The notes below the pieces were generated by a model. It saw only the letters and a list, made by a program, of their open reading frames with translations, had not been told where the DNA came from and made no database searches. Below are positions 15,497 to 23,231 of a stretch of 64,000 nucleotides of DNA, in pieces. Every line of letters begins with the position of its first letter. Positions within the stretch are counted from its first letter, which is position 1. The DNA is from Actinomycetospora corticicola (lineage in GTDB: Bacteria; Actinomycetota; Actinomycetes; Mycobacteriales; Pseudonocardiaceae): contig NZ_JACCBN010000001.1 in NCBI RefSeq assembly GCF_013409505.1, positions 2,170,001 to 2,234,000 on the forward strand, read 5' to 3'. A program made the translations under genes and the position numbers.

Positions 15497-16711
15497 TCAC
15501 CAGCCCCGGTCGGTGAGCCAGCGGTCGCTGACGCTGCGGCGGAACTGGTTGCCCAGGGAGCTGATGCCGCCCACGTCGTAGGCGTGGTTCGCGAACGGCA
15601 CCGTCACCGTGGTGGCGTCGACCCCGGCCGCCCGGGCGGCGGCGACGAACGCCTCGGGTCCGGCCGGGGGCACCAGCTCGTCGTCCGACGGCACGAGGGC
15701 GAGGGTCGGAGGCGCGGCCGGGGTGATCGCGGGGATTCCGGCGATGGCGGTGTAGCGGTCCGGCACCTGGCTCGGGGTGCCCCCGGTGTAGGTCTCGAGG
15801 AGCGGCCGCCCGGGTTCGTCCGGGTGCCCGGGGAAGCGGCCGTCCGCCCAGGCGCCGACGGGGTCGACCGCCGGGTACTGCACGAGGACCCCCTGCGGGA
15901 CGGGCACGCGTCCCCCGCACGCGGACGGCTGGGTGCGCGAGGCCGCGTGGTTGGCGACCGACACCGCCAGCTGCCCGCCCGCGGAGTCGCCGGAGAGCAC
16001 GATCCGGGTCGGGTCGCCGCCGAGCCCGGGAGCGAGCGCCGGCAGCTGGGTCAGCGCGCACGCGACCTGCGCCGCTGCGAGGTCCCACGTCGGGCGCTGC
16101 GGGGTCGCCAGGGTGTAGCCCACGCTGATCACGAGCCGACCGCGCTGGGCGAACCACCGCATGTCCGAGGAGTTGTCGAGCTCCGACCCGGCGGTCCAGC
16201 CGCCGCCGTGCACGTAGACCAGGATCGGTGCCGGCCCGGCGGCGCCGGCGGGCCGGTACACCGCCGCGCGCAGGGGCTCCCCGCCCGGGCCGGTCCCGTA
16301 CTGCGGGTAGCCGTCGGGCAGGGAGACGTCGCCGTGCGGGTCGATGGCCCGCACGAGGTCGATCGCGCCCCCGGCGGCCCCCGCGGCGGACACGACGAGC
16401 CCCACGACGACGCCGAGCGCGACGGTGCCCACCAGTCCGAGCCCGACGACGACCGTGCCCGCCCGCCGCAGCCGGAGTCGGACGACCAGGGCGACGAGCG
16501 TCGCGACGACCCCGACGACCACGAGCGGCGGCCCGTAGGTCTGCACCGTGATCGTGGCGTTCCCCGACAGCGGTCCGAGTCTGGGCACCAGGGCCCCGAG
16601 GGCCACCAGCACCAGGAGGAGGCCGACGGCGCCCAGCAGGAGCAGCGCGAGACCGGCGAGCAGACCGCCGACGCGGTGCCGGGGGCCGGGCGGTGCGCTG
16701 GTGACCGTCAC
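15497..16711 (-). CDS. Membrane-anchored alpha/beta hydrolase (HSL-type esterase)
   Basis: A 404-residue protein. Residues 1-125 contain three hydrophobic segments, so the catalytic domain is probably held at the membrane's outer face. The hydrolase domain has the oxyanion motif YVHGGGW, the nucleophile elbow GDSAGG, a likely acid in PSDDELVPP and the catalytic His in ANHAYD. Substrate is probably an acyl ester, not determined. It lies 42 bp after the GntR gene on the same strand, suggesting a two-gene operon in which the GntR protein controls the esterase. Confidence 0.83.
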   Translation of the reverse strand: MTVTSAPPGPRHRVGGLLAGLALLLLGAVGLLLVLVALGALVPRLGPLSGNATITVQTYGPPLVVVGVVATLVALVVRLRLRRAGTVVVGLGLVGTVALGVVVGLVVSAAGAAGGAIDLVRAIDPHGDVSLPDGYPQYGTGPGGEPLRAAVYRPAGAAGPAPILVYVHGGGWTAGSELDNSSDMRWFAQRGRLVISVGYTLATPQRPTWDLAAAQVACALTQLPALAPGLGGDPTRIVLSGDSAGGQLAVSVANHAASRTQPSACGGRVPVPQGVLVQYPAVDPVGAWADGRFPGHPDEPGRPLLETYTGGTPSQVPDRYTAIAGIPAITPAAPPTLALVPSDDELVPPAGPEAFVAAARAAGVDATTVTVPFANHAYDVGGISSLGNQFRRSVSDRWLTDRGW

Positions 16712-16753
16712 GGTCGGGAACCCTACGGCCGGAGCCGGGCCGGGCGGCGGTGC

Positions 16754-17476
16754 TCAGCGCCCCCGACCGCGCGGACGGGTGATGGGCAGTTCGACGAGAT
16801 AGCGGTCGGCCCGCACCAGGGCGTCCACCCGCTCGACCACCTGGCCGCCCTCGTCCCGCGAGGTCCGCACGAAGCGCCACGCCGGGCTGCCGGGCGGCAC
16901 GTCGAGCAGCACGGCGTCCTCGCCCAGGACCAGCACCGGTTCCGCGGTCTGGCAGCCGTCGGCGATGCGGCGGCCGTACCGGATCTCCAGCAGCTCGTAC
17001 CACGACGCTCCGCCGTCCAGGTCGGACGCACACAGCCCCGGCGCGACGGCGCCGGGCACGTGCAGCACCTCGCGCGCCATCGGCTCGTCGTCGGCCAGCC
17101 GCAGGCGGGCGATCCGGACGACGGGGTCCTTGGTCCGGATCTCCAGGCCCGCCGCCAGGTCGTCGTCGGCGGGGAGTTCGTCGCCCCACAGCACCCGCGT
17201 GGCGGGGCGCAGCCCCCGCCGCGCCATGTCGTCGTGGAAGGACACCGCGTCGAGCGGGTGGGCGGGCGCGGTCCGCCGGGCGTAGGTCCCCGCACCGTGG
17301 CGCCGCTCCACGACGCGACGGCTGGTCAGGTCCGCGAGCGCGAGGCGCACCGTCGAGCGCGACACCGCGCAGGTCTCGGCGAGTTCACGCTCCCCGGGGA
17401 GCAGCGCGCCCGGGCCGAGGACGCGGCACAGCCGCTCCACCTCGGCCGCGACGCGCGTGACACGCGATTCCGGCAT
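16754..17476 (-). CDS. GntR-family (HutC/UTRA) transcriptional regulator
   Basis: A 240-residue regulator with an N-terminal winged HTH (about 5-72, LLPGERELAETCAVSRSTVR, ending VVERRHGAGTY) and a UTRA effector domain (about 95-235). The ATG at 17476 is preferred over upstream codons because the HTH begins directly after it. It is a close paralogue of the GntR protein at 38619-39374: both share ERRHGAGT, DDMRRRGL-like and RFVRTSRD-like blocks. GGTACC-tcc-GGTACC lies 26-40 bp upstream and may be its operator. Confidence 0.86.
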   Translation of the reverse strand: MPESRVTRVAAEVERLCRVLGPGALLPGERELAETCAVSRSTVRLALADLTSRRVVERRHGAGTYARRTAPAHPLDAVSFHDDMARRGLRPATRVLWGDELPADDDLAAGLEIRTKDPVVRIARLRLADDEPMAREVLHVPGAVAPGLCASDLDGGASWYELLEIRYGRRIADGCQTAEPVLVLGEDAVLLDVPPGSPAWRFVRTSRDEGGQVVERVDALVRADRYLVELPITRPRGRGR

Positions 17477-17501
17477 GCCTCCGGTCCTACCACGGTTGCC
17501 C

Positions 17502-17516
17502 GGTACCTCCGGTACC
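17502..17516. promoter_or_regulatory. Candidate GntR operator GGTACC-N3-GGTACC
   Basis: Two GGTACC hexamers separated by TCC form a near-perfect 15-bp inverted repeat upstream of the GntR start (17476). A similar GGTACC-aga-AGTACC occurs at 60196-60210 before the second desaturase operon. Confidence 0.45.
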
Positions 17517-17579
17517 CGCAATCGCTTGCGCTGTTGAGTTGTCCACAATCGGCCGTAGCGGTCAGCCCTGTCCGCCCCG

Positions 17580-18125
17580 TCAGCCCTGTCCCGCGGCACG
17601 ACGGCGGGCGCGGTGCGCGGCCACGTTCGCGCGGTTGCCGCACAGACCCGGCATGCAGTACCGGCGGCGCCCGGGCCGACTGGTGTCGATGAAGACGCCC
17701 GAGCAGGTGTCCGACGAGCAGGGACGGAAGCGGTCGGGCCCGAGGTGCAGCTGCACGGCGAGGATGCCCAGACCCGCGACGGCCCCGAGCATCGCGGTCA
17801 CCGGGGTGCCGTCGGGGACCGTGGCCGCCCAGCCGTCGGCCAGCGTCACGCCGCCGACGGCGGCGGTCAGCTCCCCGGCGACGAGGACCCGCCGCTCCGG
17901 GTCGGGCTCCTCGATCAGCGGACGGAGCCGCTCCCGCAGGGCACGGACGGGCGGGAGGTCGTCGGGCCCCACCGCCCACCCGCCGAGGCCGTGCTCGCCC
18001 AGGAAGGCGGTCAGGGCGTCGAGGGCGTCGAGCTTCTCGACCCCGCGCCAGACCGTCGGCGAGGTGTTCACGAGGTCCATCGCCACGCCCGCCGACCACG
18101 TGTAATCGTCTAGAAGTACTTGCAC
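17580..18125 (-). CDS. CGNR zinc-finger protein, probable transcriptional regulator
   Basis: A 181-residue protein of the ABATE/CGNR family. An N-terminal stress-induced-type domain (LLDDYTWSAGVAMDLVNTSP onward, about 3-120) is followed by a C-terminal CGNR zinc finger: CSSDTCSGVF, then RRYCMPGLCGNRANVAAHR, with four Cys ligands. Family members are putative regulators without a well-defined target. The start is GTG 18125. A low-GC divergent promoter region (18126-18191) separates it from the next gene. Confidence 0.85.
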   Translation of the reverse strand: MQVLLDDYTWSAGVAMDLVNTSPTVWRGVEKLDALDALTAFLGEHGLGGWAVGPDDLPPVRALRERLRPLIEEPDPERRVLVAGELTAAVGGVTLADGWAATVPDGTPVTAMLGAVAGLGILAVQLHLGPDRFRPCSSDTCSGVFIDTSRPGRRRYCMPGLCGNRANVAAHRARRRAAGQG

Positions 18126-18145
18126 CCCTTACCCGTCCTCTCCTA

Positions 18146-18180
18146 CGGTAAGCGCATCAACGACACTTTAACCGTTACCG
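18146..18180. promoter_or_regulatory. CGGTAA/TTACCG inverted half-sites in divergent promoter
   Basis: CGGTAA (18146-18151) and TTACCG (18175-18180), with TTAACCG adjacent to the second (18168-18174), lie in an AT-richer pocket between the CGNR gene and the gene at 18192. Candidate operator, possibly for the CGNR protein. Confidence 0.3.
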
Positions 18181-18191
18181 GAGGACGACCG

Positions 18192-18560
18192 ATGTCTGCA
18201 GTTCCGACCGTGCTGGTCGTATCCGCCCGACCCGACGACCGCGGCCGCCGGGCCGCCACCCGGGCTGCGGCGGCCCTGAACGGTCTTGCCGAGACCCGGG
18301 TGGCGGACCGGGCCGAGCTGTCCGCCCTGTTGCCGGCCGCGGACCACGTCGTCGTCCTCGATCCCACCCGTTGGCGCGCGGCCCTCACCACCCACCCCGT
18401 GCTGGACGCCCCGGGGCGGGCGGCCGACCGGCTCGCGCTGCTCCGCGTGCTGCGGGAGGTGTCGGGCCGGGTCCGGTGGGTCGGACGCCCGGACCAGTGG
18501 GAGGACGTCCGCAATGTCCTGGTGGCCCGGGCCGGCACGACGACGGCGCTGCGGTCGTGA
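18192..18560 (+). CDS. Hypothetical protein, 122 residues
   Basis: The protein begins SAVPTVLVVSARPDDRGRR and alternates short hydrophobic strands with Ala/Arg-rich helices, a small alpha/beta pattern. VVVLDPTRWRAAL near the middle and VRWVGRPDQWEDVRNVLVAR near the end are the most distinctive stretches. No family is recognised. ATG 18192 has GGAGGACG upstream. Its stop overlaps the GTG of the VOC gene by 4 bp, so the two are probably translated together. Confidence 0.6.
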   Translation: MSAVPTVLVVSARPDDRGRRAATRAAAALNGLAETRVADRAELSALLPAADHVVVLDPTRWRAALTTHPVLDAPGRAADRLALLRVLREVSGRVRWVGRPDQWEDVRNVLVARAGTTTALRS

Positions 18561-18919
18561 GCCGCTCGCGCCTGCTCGCCGTCGCGGTGGACGCCACGGA
18601 TCCGGCGGCCCTCGCCCGGTTCTGGGCGGACGCCCTCGGCGTCGAGGTCGGCGAGCACTCCCCCGACGCCCACGGCACGACCTACGTCGCCGTCCCGCTG
18701 CCCGCCGGCCCCGAGCTGCTCTTCCAGCAGGTCGGGGACGTGCAGCCCGGGCGGAACCGGCTGCACCTCGACCTGTCGGCCACGGCCGGCACCCGGGACG
18801 AGGAGATCGAGCGGCTCGTCGGGCTCGGCGCGCGGGTCGTGGACCCTGCGCCCGACCATCCGTGGGTGGTGCTCGCCGACCCCGAGGACAACCTGTTCTG
18901 CGTCCTCGGACCGCGGTGA
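18557..18919 (+). CDS. VOC-family (glyoxalase/dioxygenase fold) protein
   Basis: A 120-residue single VOC domain with paired beta-alpha-beta-beta-beta units. Typical wording includes AVDATDPAALARFWADALG at the N-terminus, LHLDLSATAGTRDEEIERLVGLGAR in the middle, and VVLADPEDNLFCVL at the end (the DPEGN.FCV motif). Members include glyoxalases and antibiotic-resistance binding proteins; the function here is unknown. It overlaps the upstream gene by 4 bp. Confidence 0.82.
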   Translation: MSRSRLLAVAVDATDPAALARFWADALGVEVGEHSPDAHGTTYVAVPLPAGPELLFQQVGDVQPGRNRLHLDLSATAGTRDEEIERLVGLGARVVDPAPDHPWVVLADPEDNLFCVLGPR

Positions 18920-18935
18920 GGACGACCCTGGGGAC

Positions 18936-19610
18936 GTGAGCAGACCACGCCCGGCCGCGGAGGGCATCGCGCCCGGCCACTTCCCCGGACCGCCCGTCGC
19001 CGCCGGCCACGTCGCCCCCTGTCCGCGACGGCTCCGTGCCCTCGACGACGCGGGGTGGGCCCTGGACACCACGGCGGCGTCGTACGTGTGGGAACACCCG
19101 TACTACCCGCAGTACGCCGTGCCGCGGGACCACCTCGCGGCCCGGCTGCTCGAGCGGTCCCGGCCCACCCCGCCCGCCGCGGACCTCCCCGACCACGTCG
19201 TCGTGCCGCTGCACGACGACGTGGCCTGGTTCGAGGAGTCCGAGCGCGTGCACGGCCACCCCCGCAGCCCGTACGTCCGCGTGGACGCCCTGCGGGCCGA
19301 GCGCACGGTGACGGTGCGGAGGCGGGGCTCGCAGGAGGTGCTGGCCCGGTCCACGTCCCCGGTCGCGGTGTTCGAGACCGGCCTGCCGCCGCGCTGGTAC
19401 CTCGACCCGCCCGCCGTGGTGTGGTCGCGGCTCCACCCCTCGGACACCGTCACCCGGTGCCCGTACAAGGGCGTCACCACCGGCTGGTGGAGCACGGAGG
19501 ACCAGGACGACGTGGCGTGGTCCTACGGGGCGCCCACCGTCGCCCTGACGGCGGTGGCCGGACTGATCGCCTTCGACGACACCCGGGTGGACGTGACGGT
19601 GGACCTCTAG
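18936..19610 (+). CDS. DUF427 domain protein
   Basis: A 224-residue protein with the DUF427 beta-rich fold. Its motif RWYLDPPAVV is followed by CPYKGVTTGWWS and then DVAWSYGAP, where the Cys-Pro-Tyr-Lys-Gly core is the family signature. The N-terminal half carries a second, weaker copy of the fold (ASYVWEHPYYPQYAVPRDHL). Biochemical role is unknown. GTG 18936 starts 16 bp after the VOC gene. Confidence 0.8.
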   Translation: MSRPRPAAEGIAPGHFPGPPVAAGHVAPCPRRLRALDDAGWALDTTAASYVWEHPYYPQYAVPRDHLAARLLERSRPTPPAADLPDHVVVPLHDDVAWFEESERVHGHPRSPYVRVDALRAERTVTVRRRGSQEVLARSTSPVAVFETGLPPRWYLDPPAVVWSRLHPSDTVTRCPYKGVTTGWWSTEDQDDVAWSYGAPTVALTAVAGLIAFDDTRVDVTVDL

Positions 19611-19611
19611 A

Positions 19612-20598
19612 TCAGGGCACGACGACGAGCTTGCCGCCCGCGTGCCCGGACTCCATCAGCCGGTGCGCCTCGGCGATCTCGTCGAGCCGGAACACCCGGC
19701 CGGTCGGGATCGAGGCGCGGCCGGCAGCGAGGTCGTCGAGGAAGCCCTGCAGGACCTCCGCCGGGAGATCCGCGGCGTCGCCGCCGTACCCGGTCATCCG
19801 CACGCCGCGGGGGATGTAGGCGATCGGGTAGAAGTCGGGGATCGTCCAGACGTTCGACAGCATCCCCGACACGCAGGCGACGCCGTGGACCCGCACCGCC
19901 TGCAGCGTGTCGCGCAGGGTCGGGGTCCCCACCAGCTCCAGGGCGGCGTCGACGCCGTCCGGCACGAGCTCGCGCACCCGCGTCGCCACCGCCCCGTCGT
20001 CGAGCACCGGGTGGTCCACCCCGGCCGCCGCCAGCAGATCCGAGCGTCCGAGGTCGCGGGTCGTCGACAGCACCGTCATCCCGATCCGCTTCGCCAGCAC
20101 GGCCGCCGCGAGCCCCACCGACGACGTGCCCCCGCGGATCAGCAGGGTCTGCCCGGGGCGGGCGTCGAGCCCGACGGACAACGAGCCGTACGCGGTCTGC
20201 AGCATCTCGGGCAGCGCCCCGACCAGCTCCGGGGCGAGATCGGTGCGGATGCCGATGACCTGCCGCGCGGGCACGCACGTGTACTCGGCGTACCCGCCGT
20301 CGAACTCCCGGCCCATCCCGCCCATCATCGCCACCACGCGGGCGCCCACCTCGAACTCACCGCCCGGACAGGCCGCCACGACTCCCGTCGTCTCGATCCC
20401 GAGCACCCGCGGGAACGTCACCCCCTCGGCCAGCCCGAGGCGGGTGTGCAGCTCGGAGCGGTTGATGCCCGACGCGGTCACCCGGATCAGCACCTCGCCG
20501 GGGGACGGCGTGGGCACCGGCAGGTCGCGCACGCGGAGCGCTTCGGATGGGCCGGGGGCGTCGAGTACGACGGCACGCATGGTCTCGGGCAGGCTCAT
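19612..20598 (-). CDS. Zinc-independent MDR-family quinone/alkenal oxidoreductase
   Basis: A 328-residue NADPH:quinone-reductase-like MDR protein. A GroES-like N-domain (MRAVVLDAPGPSEALRVRDL at the start, GINRSELHTRLG near 48) precedes a Rossmann domain with LLIRGGTSSVGLAAAVLAKR (about 150-170). The zinc-binding residues of alcohol dehydrogenases are absent. It would reduce quinones or reactive enones with NADPH. ATG 20598 is chosen because MSLPETMRAVVL matches the family N-terminus. It is divergent from a MarR gene with shared operators, the classic layout of a MarR-controlled detoxification gene. Confidence 0.86.
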   Translation of the reverse strand: MSLPETMRAVVLDAPGPSEALRVRDLPVPTPSPGEVLIRVTASGINRSELHTRLGLAEGVTFPRVLGIETTGVVAACPGGEFEVGARVVAMMGGMGREFDGGYAEYTCVPARQVIGIRTDLAPELVGALPEMLQTAYGSLSVGLDARPGQTLLIRGGTSSVGLAAAVLAKRIGMTVLSTTRDLGRSDLLAAAGVDHPVLDDGAVATRVRELVPDGVDAALELVGTPTLRDTLQAVRVHGVACVSGMLSNVWTIPDFYPIAYIPRGVRMTGYGGDAADLPAEVLQGFLDDLAAGRASIPTGRVFRLDEIAEAHRLMESGHAGGKLVVVP

Positions 20599-20615
20599 GT
20601 CGACGATCAACACGC

Positions 20616-20640
20616 TTCCGTGGAAAATACTTCCATGGAA
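20616..20640. promoter_or_regulatory. Paired MarR-type operators TTCCRTGGAA
   Basis: TTCCGTGGAA (20616-20625) and the perfect palindrome TTCCATGGAA (20631-20640) are two near-identical 10-mers 15 bp apart. The second contains the ATG of the MarR gene; both fall between it and the divergent oxidoreductase gene. Confidence 0.65.
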
Positions 20641-21060
20641 GGCACCTCGATCGTCGACGTGTTCGACGACCTCGTCCGCGTGCAGATCGTCCTGTGGGAG
20701 GCGGTCGACCGGCGGGTCCGGAGCGACCTGGGCCTGCCCCTCGGGCGGATCGAGGCCCTGCGGGCCACGGTGCGCGTCCCGTCCTGCCGCGTGCAGGACG
20801 TGGCGACGGCCCTGCACGTGACGGTCGGCGCGGCCAGCAAGCTCACCGACCGCCTCGTCGCCGGCGGTCTCGTCGTCCGGGAACCGCACCCCGACGACCG
20901 ACGCTCCTCGGTCCTCGTCCCCACACCGGACGGCCGGCGGACGCACGAGCGCGGCGAGGCCGTGGTCGCCGACGAGCTGCGGCGCCACCTCGGCGGGGAC
21001 GACGTCGCGTTCCTGACGACGGGTCTCGCCGGCCTGCGCGCCCGGCTCGCGCCTAGCTGA
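20635..21060 (+). CDS. MarR-family transcriptional regulator
   Basis: A 141-residue winged-helix protein with recognition region CRVQDVATALHVTVGAASKLTDRL at about 55-78 and the wing VVREPHPDDRRSSVLVPT at about 83-100, matching the DxRxxxV wing signature. It most likely represses the divergent quinone oxidoreductase and itself through the paired sites at 20616-20640, the second of which covers its own start. Its 3' end overlaps the convergent PIM acyltransferase gene by 8 bp. Confidence 0.87.
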   Translation: MEGTSIVDVFDDLVRVQIVLWEAVDRRVRSDLGLPLGRIEALRATVRVPSCRVQDVATALHVTVGAASKLTDRLVAGGLVVREPHPDDRRSSVLVPTPDGRRTHERGEAVVADELRRHLGGDDVAFLTTGLAGLRARLAPS

Positions 21061-21931
21061 GGTCGGGCCAGATGCGCTGGAGCATGTGCCAGTCCTGAGG
21101 GTGTTCGGCGATCTCCCGGGCGAACACGTCGGCCACCGCCTGGGTCGCGGCCGGCACCTCGGCGCGCGAGGGGACCGTGATCGGCGGGTTGATCCGGAAG
21201 GCCCAGCCGCGGTCGGTGAACCAGCAGCCGAGCGGGAGCAGCGGGGCGCCCGTGGCCGCGGCGAGCGAGGCGGGCCCCGGGGGCATCGCGGCGCGGTGGC
21301 CGAAGAAGTCGACGCCCACGCCGTGGTGGGACAGGTCCCGGTCGGCGACGAGGCACACGATCCGGCCGGCGCGCAGGGCCCGCAGCAGGCCGCGGACCGG
21401 GGCCTCCCCGCCCGTCATCGGCAGGATCTCGAAGCCGAGGGACTCGCGGTAGGCCACGAAGCGCTGGAAGAGCGACTCGGGACGGAGGCGCTCGGCCACG
21501 GTCGCGAACCCGCCGTAGCGCTGGACCGCCCAGGTGCCGACGACGTCCCAGTTGCCGGAGTGCGTGAGCGGCACGATCGCGCCACGCCCGGCCGCGAGGG
21601 CCGCGTCGAGGTGCTCGCGCCCGACCACCGCGTCGTCGACCTCGTCCGCCAGCGCCTTCGGGTTCATCGCGGGCAGCCGGAAGGCCTCGCGCCAGTAGCG
21701 GGCGTAGGACCGGACCCCGGCCCGCGTGAGCTCGTCGAGGGCGTGGTCGTCGAGGTCGGGGCGGACCCGCGAGTAGTTCGCCCGCAGGCGCTCGACCCCT
21801 CGTCCGCCCCGGTGGGCCGCGACGTCGGCGCCGAGGTCGAAGAGCCCGCGCGCCACGGGCTCGGGCAGGCCACGGACGACCTGCCAGCCCGCTGCGTAGC
21901 CGAGGTCGGCGGCGCGCTCGGACCAGGTCAC
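21053..21931 (-). CDS. patA: Phosphatidylinositol mannoside acyltransferase (HtrB/LpxL-like)
   Basis: A 292-residue membrane-associated acyltransferase of the lauroyltransferase family. The catalytic HX4(D/E) motif is in LTHSGNWDVVGTWA (His and Asp, about 122-136). VADRDLSHHGVGVDFFGH and MPPGPASLAAATGAPLLP follow, as in mycobacterial PatA. It acylates the mannose of PIM using acyl-CoA. GTG 21931 overlaps the pgsA stop by 4 bp. The gene order thrS, HIT, pgsA, patA matches mycobacteria, but pimA does not follow. Confidence 0.88.
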   Translation of the reverse strand: MTWSERAADLGYAAGWQVVRGLPEPVARGLFDLGADVAAHRGGRGVERLRANYSRVRPDLDDHALDELTRAGVRSYARYWREAFRLPAMNPKALADEVDDAVVGREHLDAALAAGRGAIVPLTHSGNWDVVGTWAVQRYGGFATVAERLRPESLFQRFVAYRESLGFEILPMTGGEAPVRGLLRALRAGRIVCLVADRDLSHHGVGVDFFGHRAAMPPGPASLAAATGAPLLPLGCWFTDRGWAFRINPPITVPSRAEVPAATQAVADVFAREIAEHPQDWHMLQRIWPDLS

Positions 21932-22602
21932 CCGGCGTCCCGGCTCGGCTCGCCCGGCTCGAGGGCGGCGGTCCGGTCGGTGCGTCCGGTGGCGGCGCCG
22001 TACTGCTCGCGGGCGCTCGCCCACACGGTGTGGATGCGCTGCCCGACCGTCACCAGCGAGCCGACGGTGAGCAGCCAGAGCGCGACGTCGACGGCCCACC
22101 AGACGCCGAGCCCGGTCAGCCCGATGCCGGTGAGGCCGAGGATCAGCCGCTCCGCCCGCTCGACGACGCCACCACCGCCCCGCAGGCCGGCCGCCTCCGC
22201 GCGCGCCTTGATGTAGGAGATGAGCTGGCCGGAGACCAGGCAGATCAGGGCGAGCGCCACGATGATCCAGCGATCGTTCTTCGCGGCCCACCAGGCGATG
22301 CCCGCGAAGACGGCACCGTCGACGATCCGGTCGCACAACGAGTCGAGGACCCCGCCGAAGGGGCTCGTCACGCCCCGGGCGCGCGCCATGGCGCCGTCGA
22401 GGACGTCGAGCATCGCGAAGCCCCAGACGATCATCGAGGCCGCGAACAGGTGCCCCGTCGGGATGAGCCAGATCGCGAAGCCGGTGGCACCCGCCGTCCC
22501 GAAGACCGTCATGGCGTCCGGGTGGATGCCCCGGCGGACGAGCCAGCGCCCGGCCGGCTCGAGGCTGCGGTTGATCGCCGTGCGACCCCAGTCGTTGATC
22601 AT
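21928..22602 (-). CDS. pgsA: CDP-alcohol phosphatidyltransferase, phosphatidylinositol-phosphate synthase
   Basis: A 224-residue membrane enzyme with the complete CDP-alcohol phosphotransferase motif DGxxAR-x8-G-x3-D-x3-D: DGAMAR at about 70, then GGVLDSLCD. Its position before the PIM acyltransferase gene identifies it as PgsA1, which makes phosphatidylinositol phosphate from CDP-diacylglycerol and inositol phosphate. About five to six membrane segments are predicted. The C-terminal 25 residues are hydrophilic. ATG 22602 overlaps the HIT stop codon by 4 bp. Confidence 0.92.
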   Translation of the reverse strand: MINDWGRTAINRSLEPAGRWLVRRGIHPDAMTVFGTAGATGFAIWLIPTGHLFAASMIVWGFAMLDVLDGAMARARGVTSPFGGVLDSLCDRIVDGAVFAGIAWWAAKNDRWIIVALALICLVSGQLISYIKARAEAAGLRGGGGVVERAERLILGLTGIGLTGLGVWWAVDVALWLLTVGSLVTVGQRIHTVWASAREQYGAATGRTDRTAALEPGEPSRDAG

Positions 22603-23210
22603 GAGATCCAGACCTCCGCCAGCCGTTCGCGGGTCTCGGCGAGCAGCGCCGGGATCACCTTGGTCTGGCCGATGACGGTGATGAAGTTGGCGTCGCCGCC
22701 CCACCGCGGCACGACGTGCTGGTGCAGGTGGTCCGCCAGGGAGCCGCCGGCGACGTGCCCGAGGTTGATCCCGACGTTGAACCCGTGCGGGGAGGACATG
22801 GTCCGCAACGCCCGGACGGCCTGCTGGGTGAGGAGCATCAGCTCGGTGGACTCGTCGTCGGTGAGCTCGTCGAGCCTCGCGACGTGCCGGTAGGGCACGA
22901 CCATGAGGTGCCCCGGGTTGTACGGGTGCAGGTTGAGCACCGCGTAGACCGCCGCACCGCGGGCGACGACGAGACCGTCGGCGTCCGACTTCCCGGGGAT
23001 CGCGCACAGCGGGCACCCGCCGTCGACCTCACCGGTGCCCTGCTCCCCCGCGATGTAGGCCATGCGGTGCGGCGCCCAGAGCCGACGGAAGCCGTCGGGC
23101 GTCCCCGCGCCGACCAGCTCGTCGGCGCCCTGCGGGTGCTCGGTCGGCACCCCCGAGTCGGGCCGCCCCGGCTGGGCCGGCAGACCCGGCGTCACCCCGT
23201 CCGTCACCAC
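22599..23210 (-). CDS. HIT-family nucleotide hydrolase/phosphorylase (Rv2613c-like)
   Basis: A 203-residue HIT protein. Features are a CPLC pair near 65, LNLHPYNPGHLMVVPYRHVA near 93-112, and the histidine triad HLHQHVVPRW near 160 (HxHxH, where the last His is the catalytic one). Its orthologue in the same operon of M. tuberculosis, Rv2613c, is an Ap4A phosphorylase. The start is uncertain: tandem GTG codons at 23210 lack a good ribosome binding site, and the first 50 residues are low in conservation, so a later start is possible. Confidence 0.87.
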   Translation of the reverse strand: MVTDGVTPGLPAQPGRPDSGVPTEHPQGADELVGAGTPDGFRRLWAPHRMAYIAGEQGTGEVDGGCPLCAIPGKSDADGLVVARGAAVYAVLNLHPYNPGHLMVVPYRHVARLDELTDDESTELMLLTQQAVRALRTMSSPHGFNVGINLGHVAGGSLADHLHQHVVPRWGGDANFITVIGQTKVIPALLAETRERLAEVWIS

Positions 23211-23231
23211 GGTTCCATCGTGCTCGCCGCC

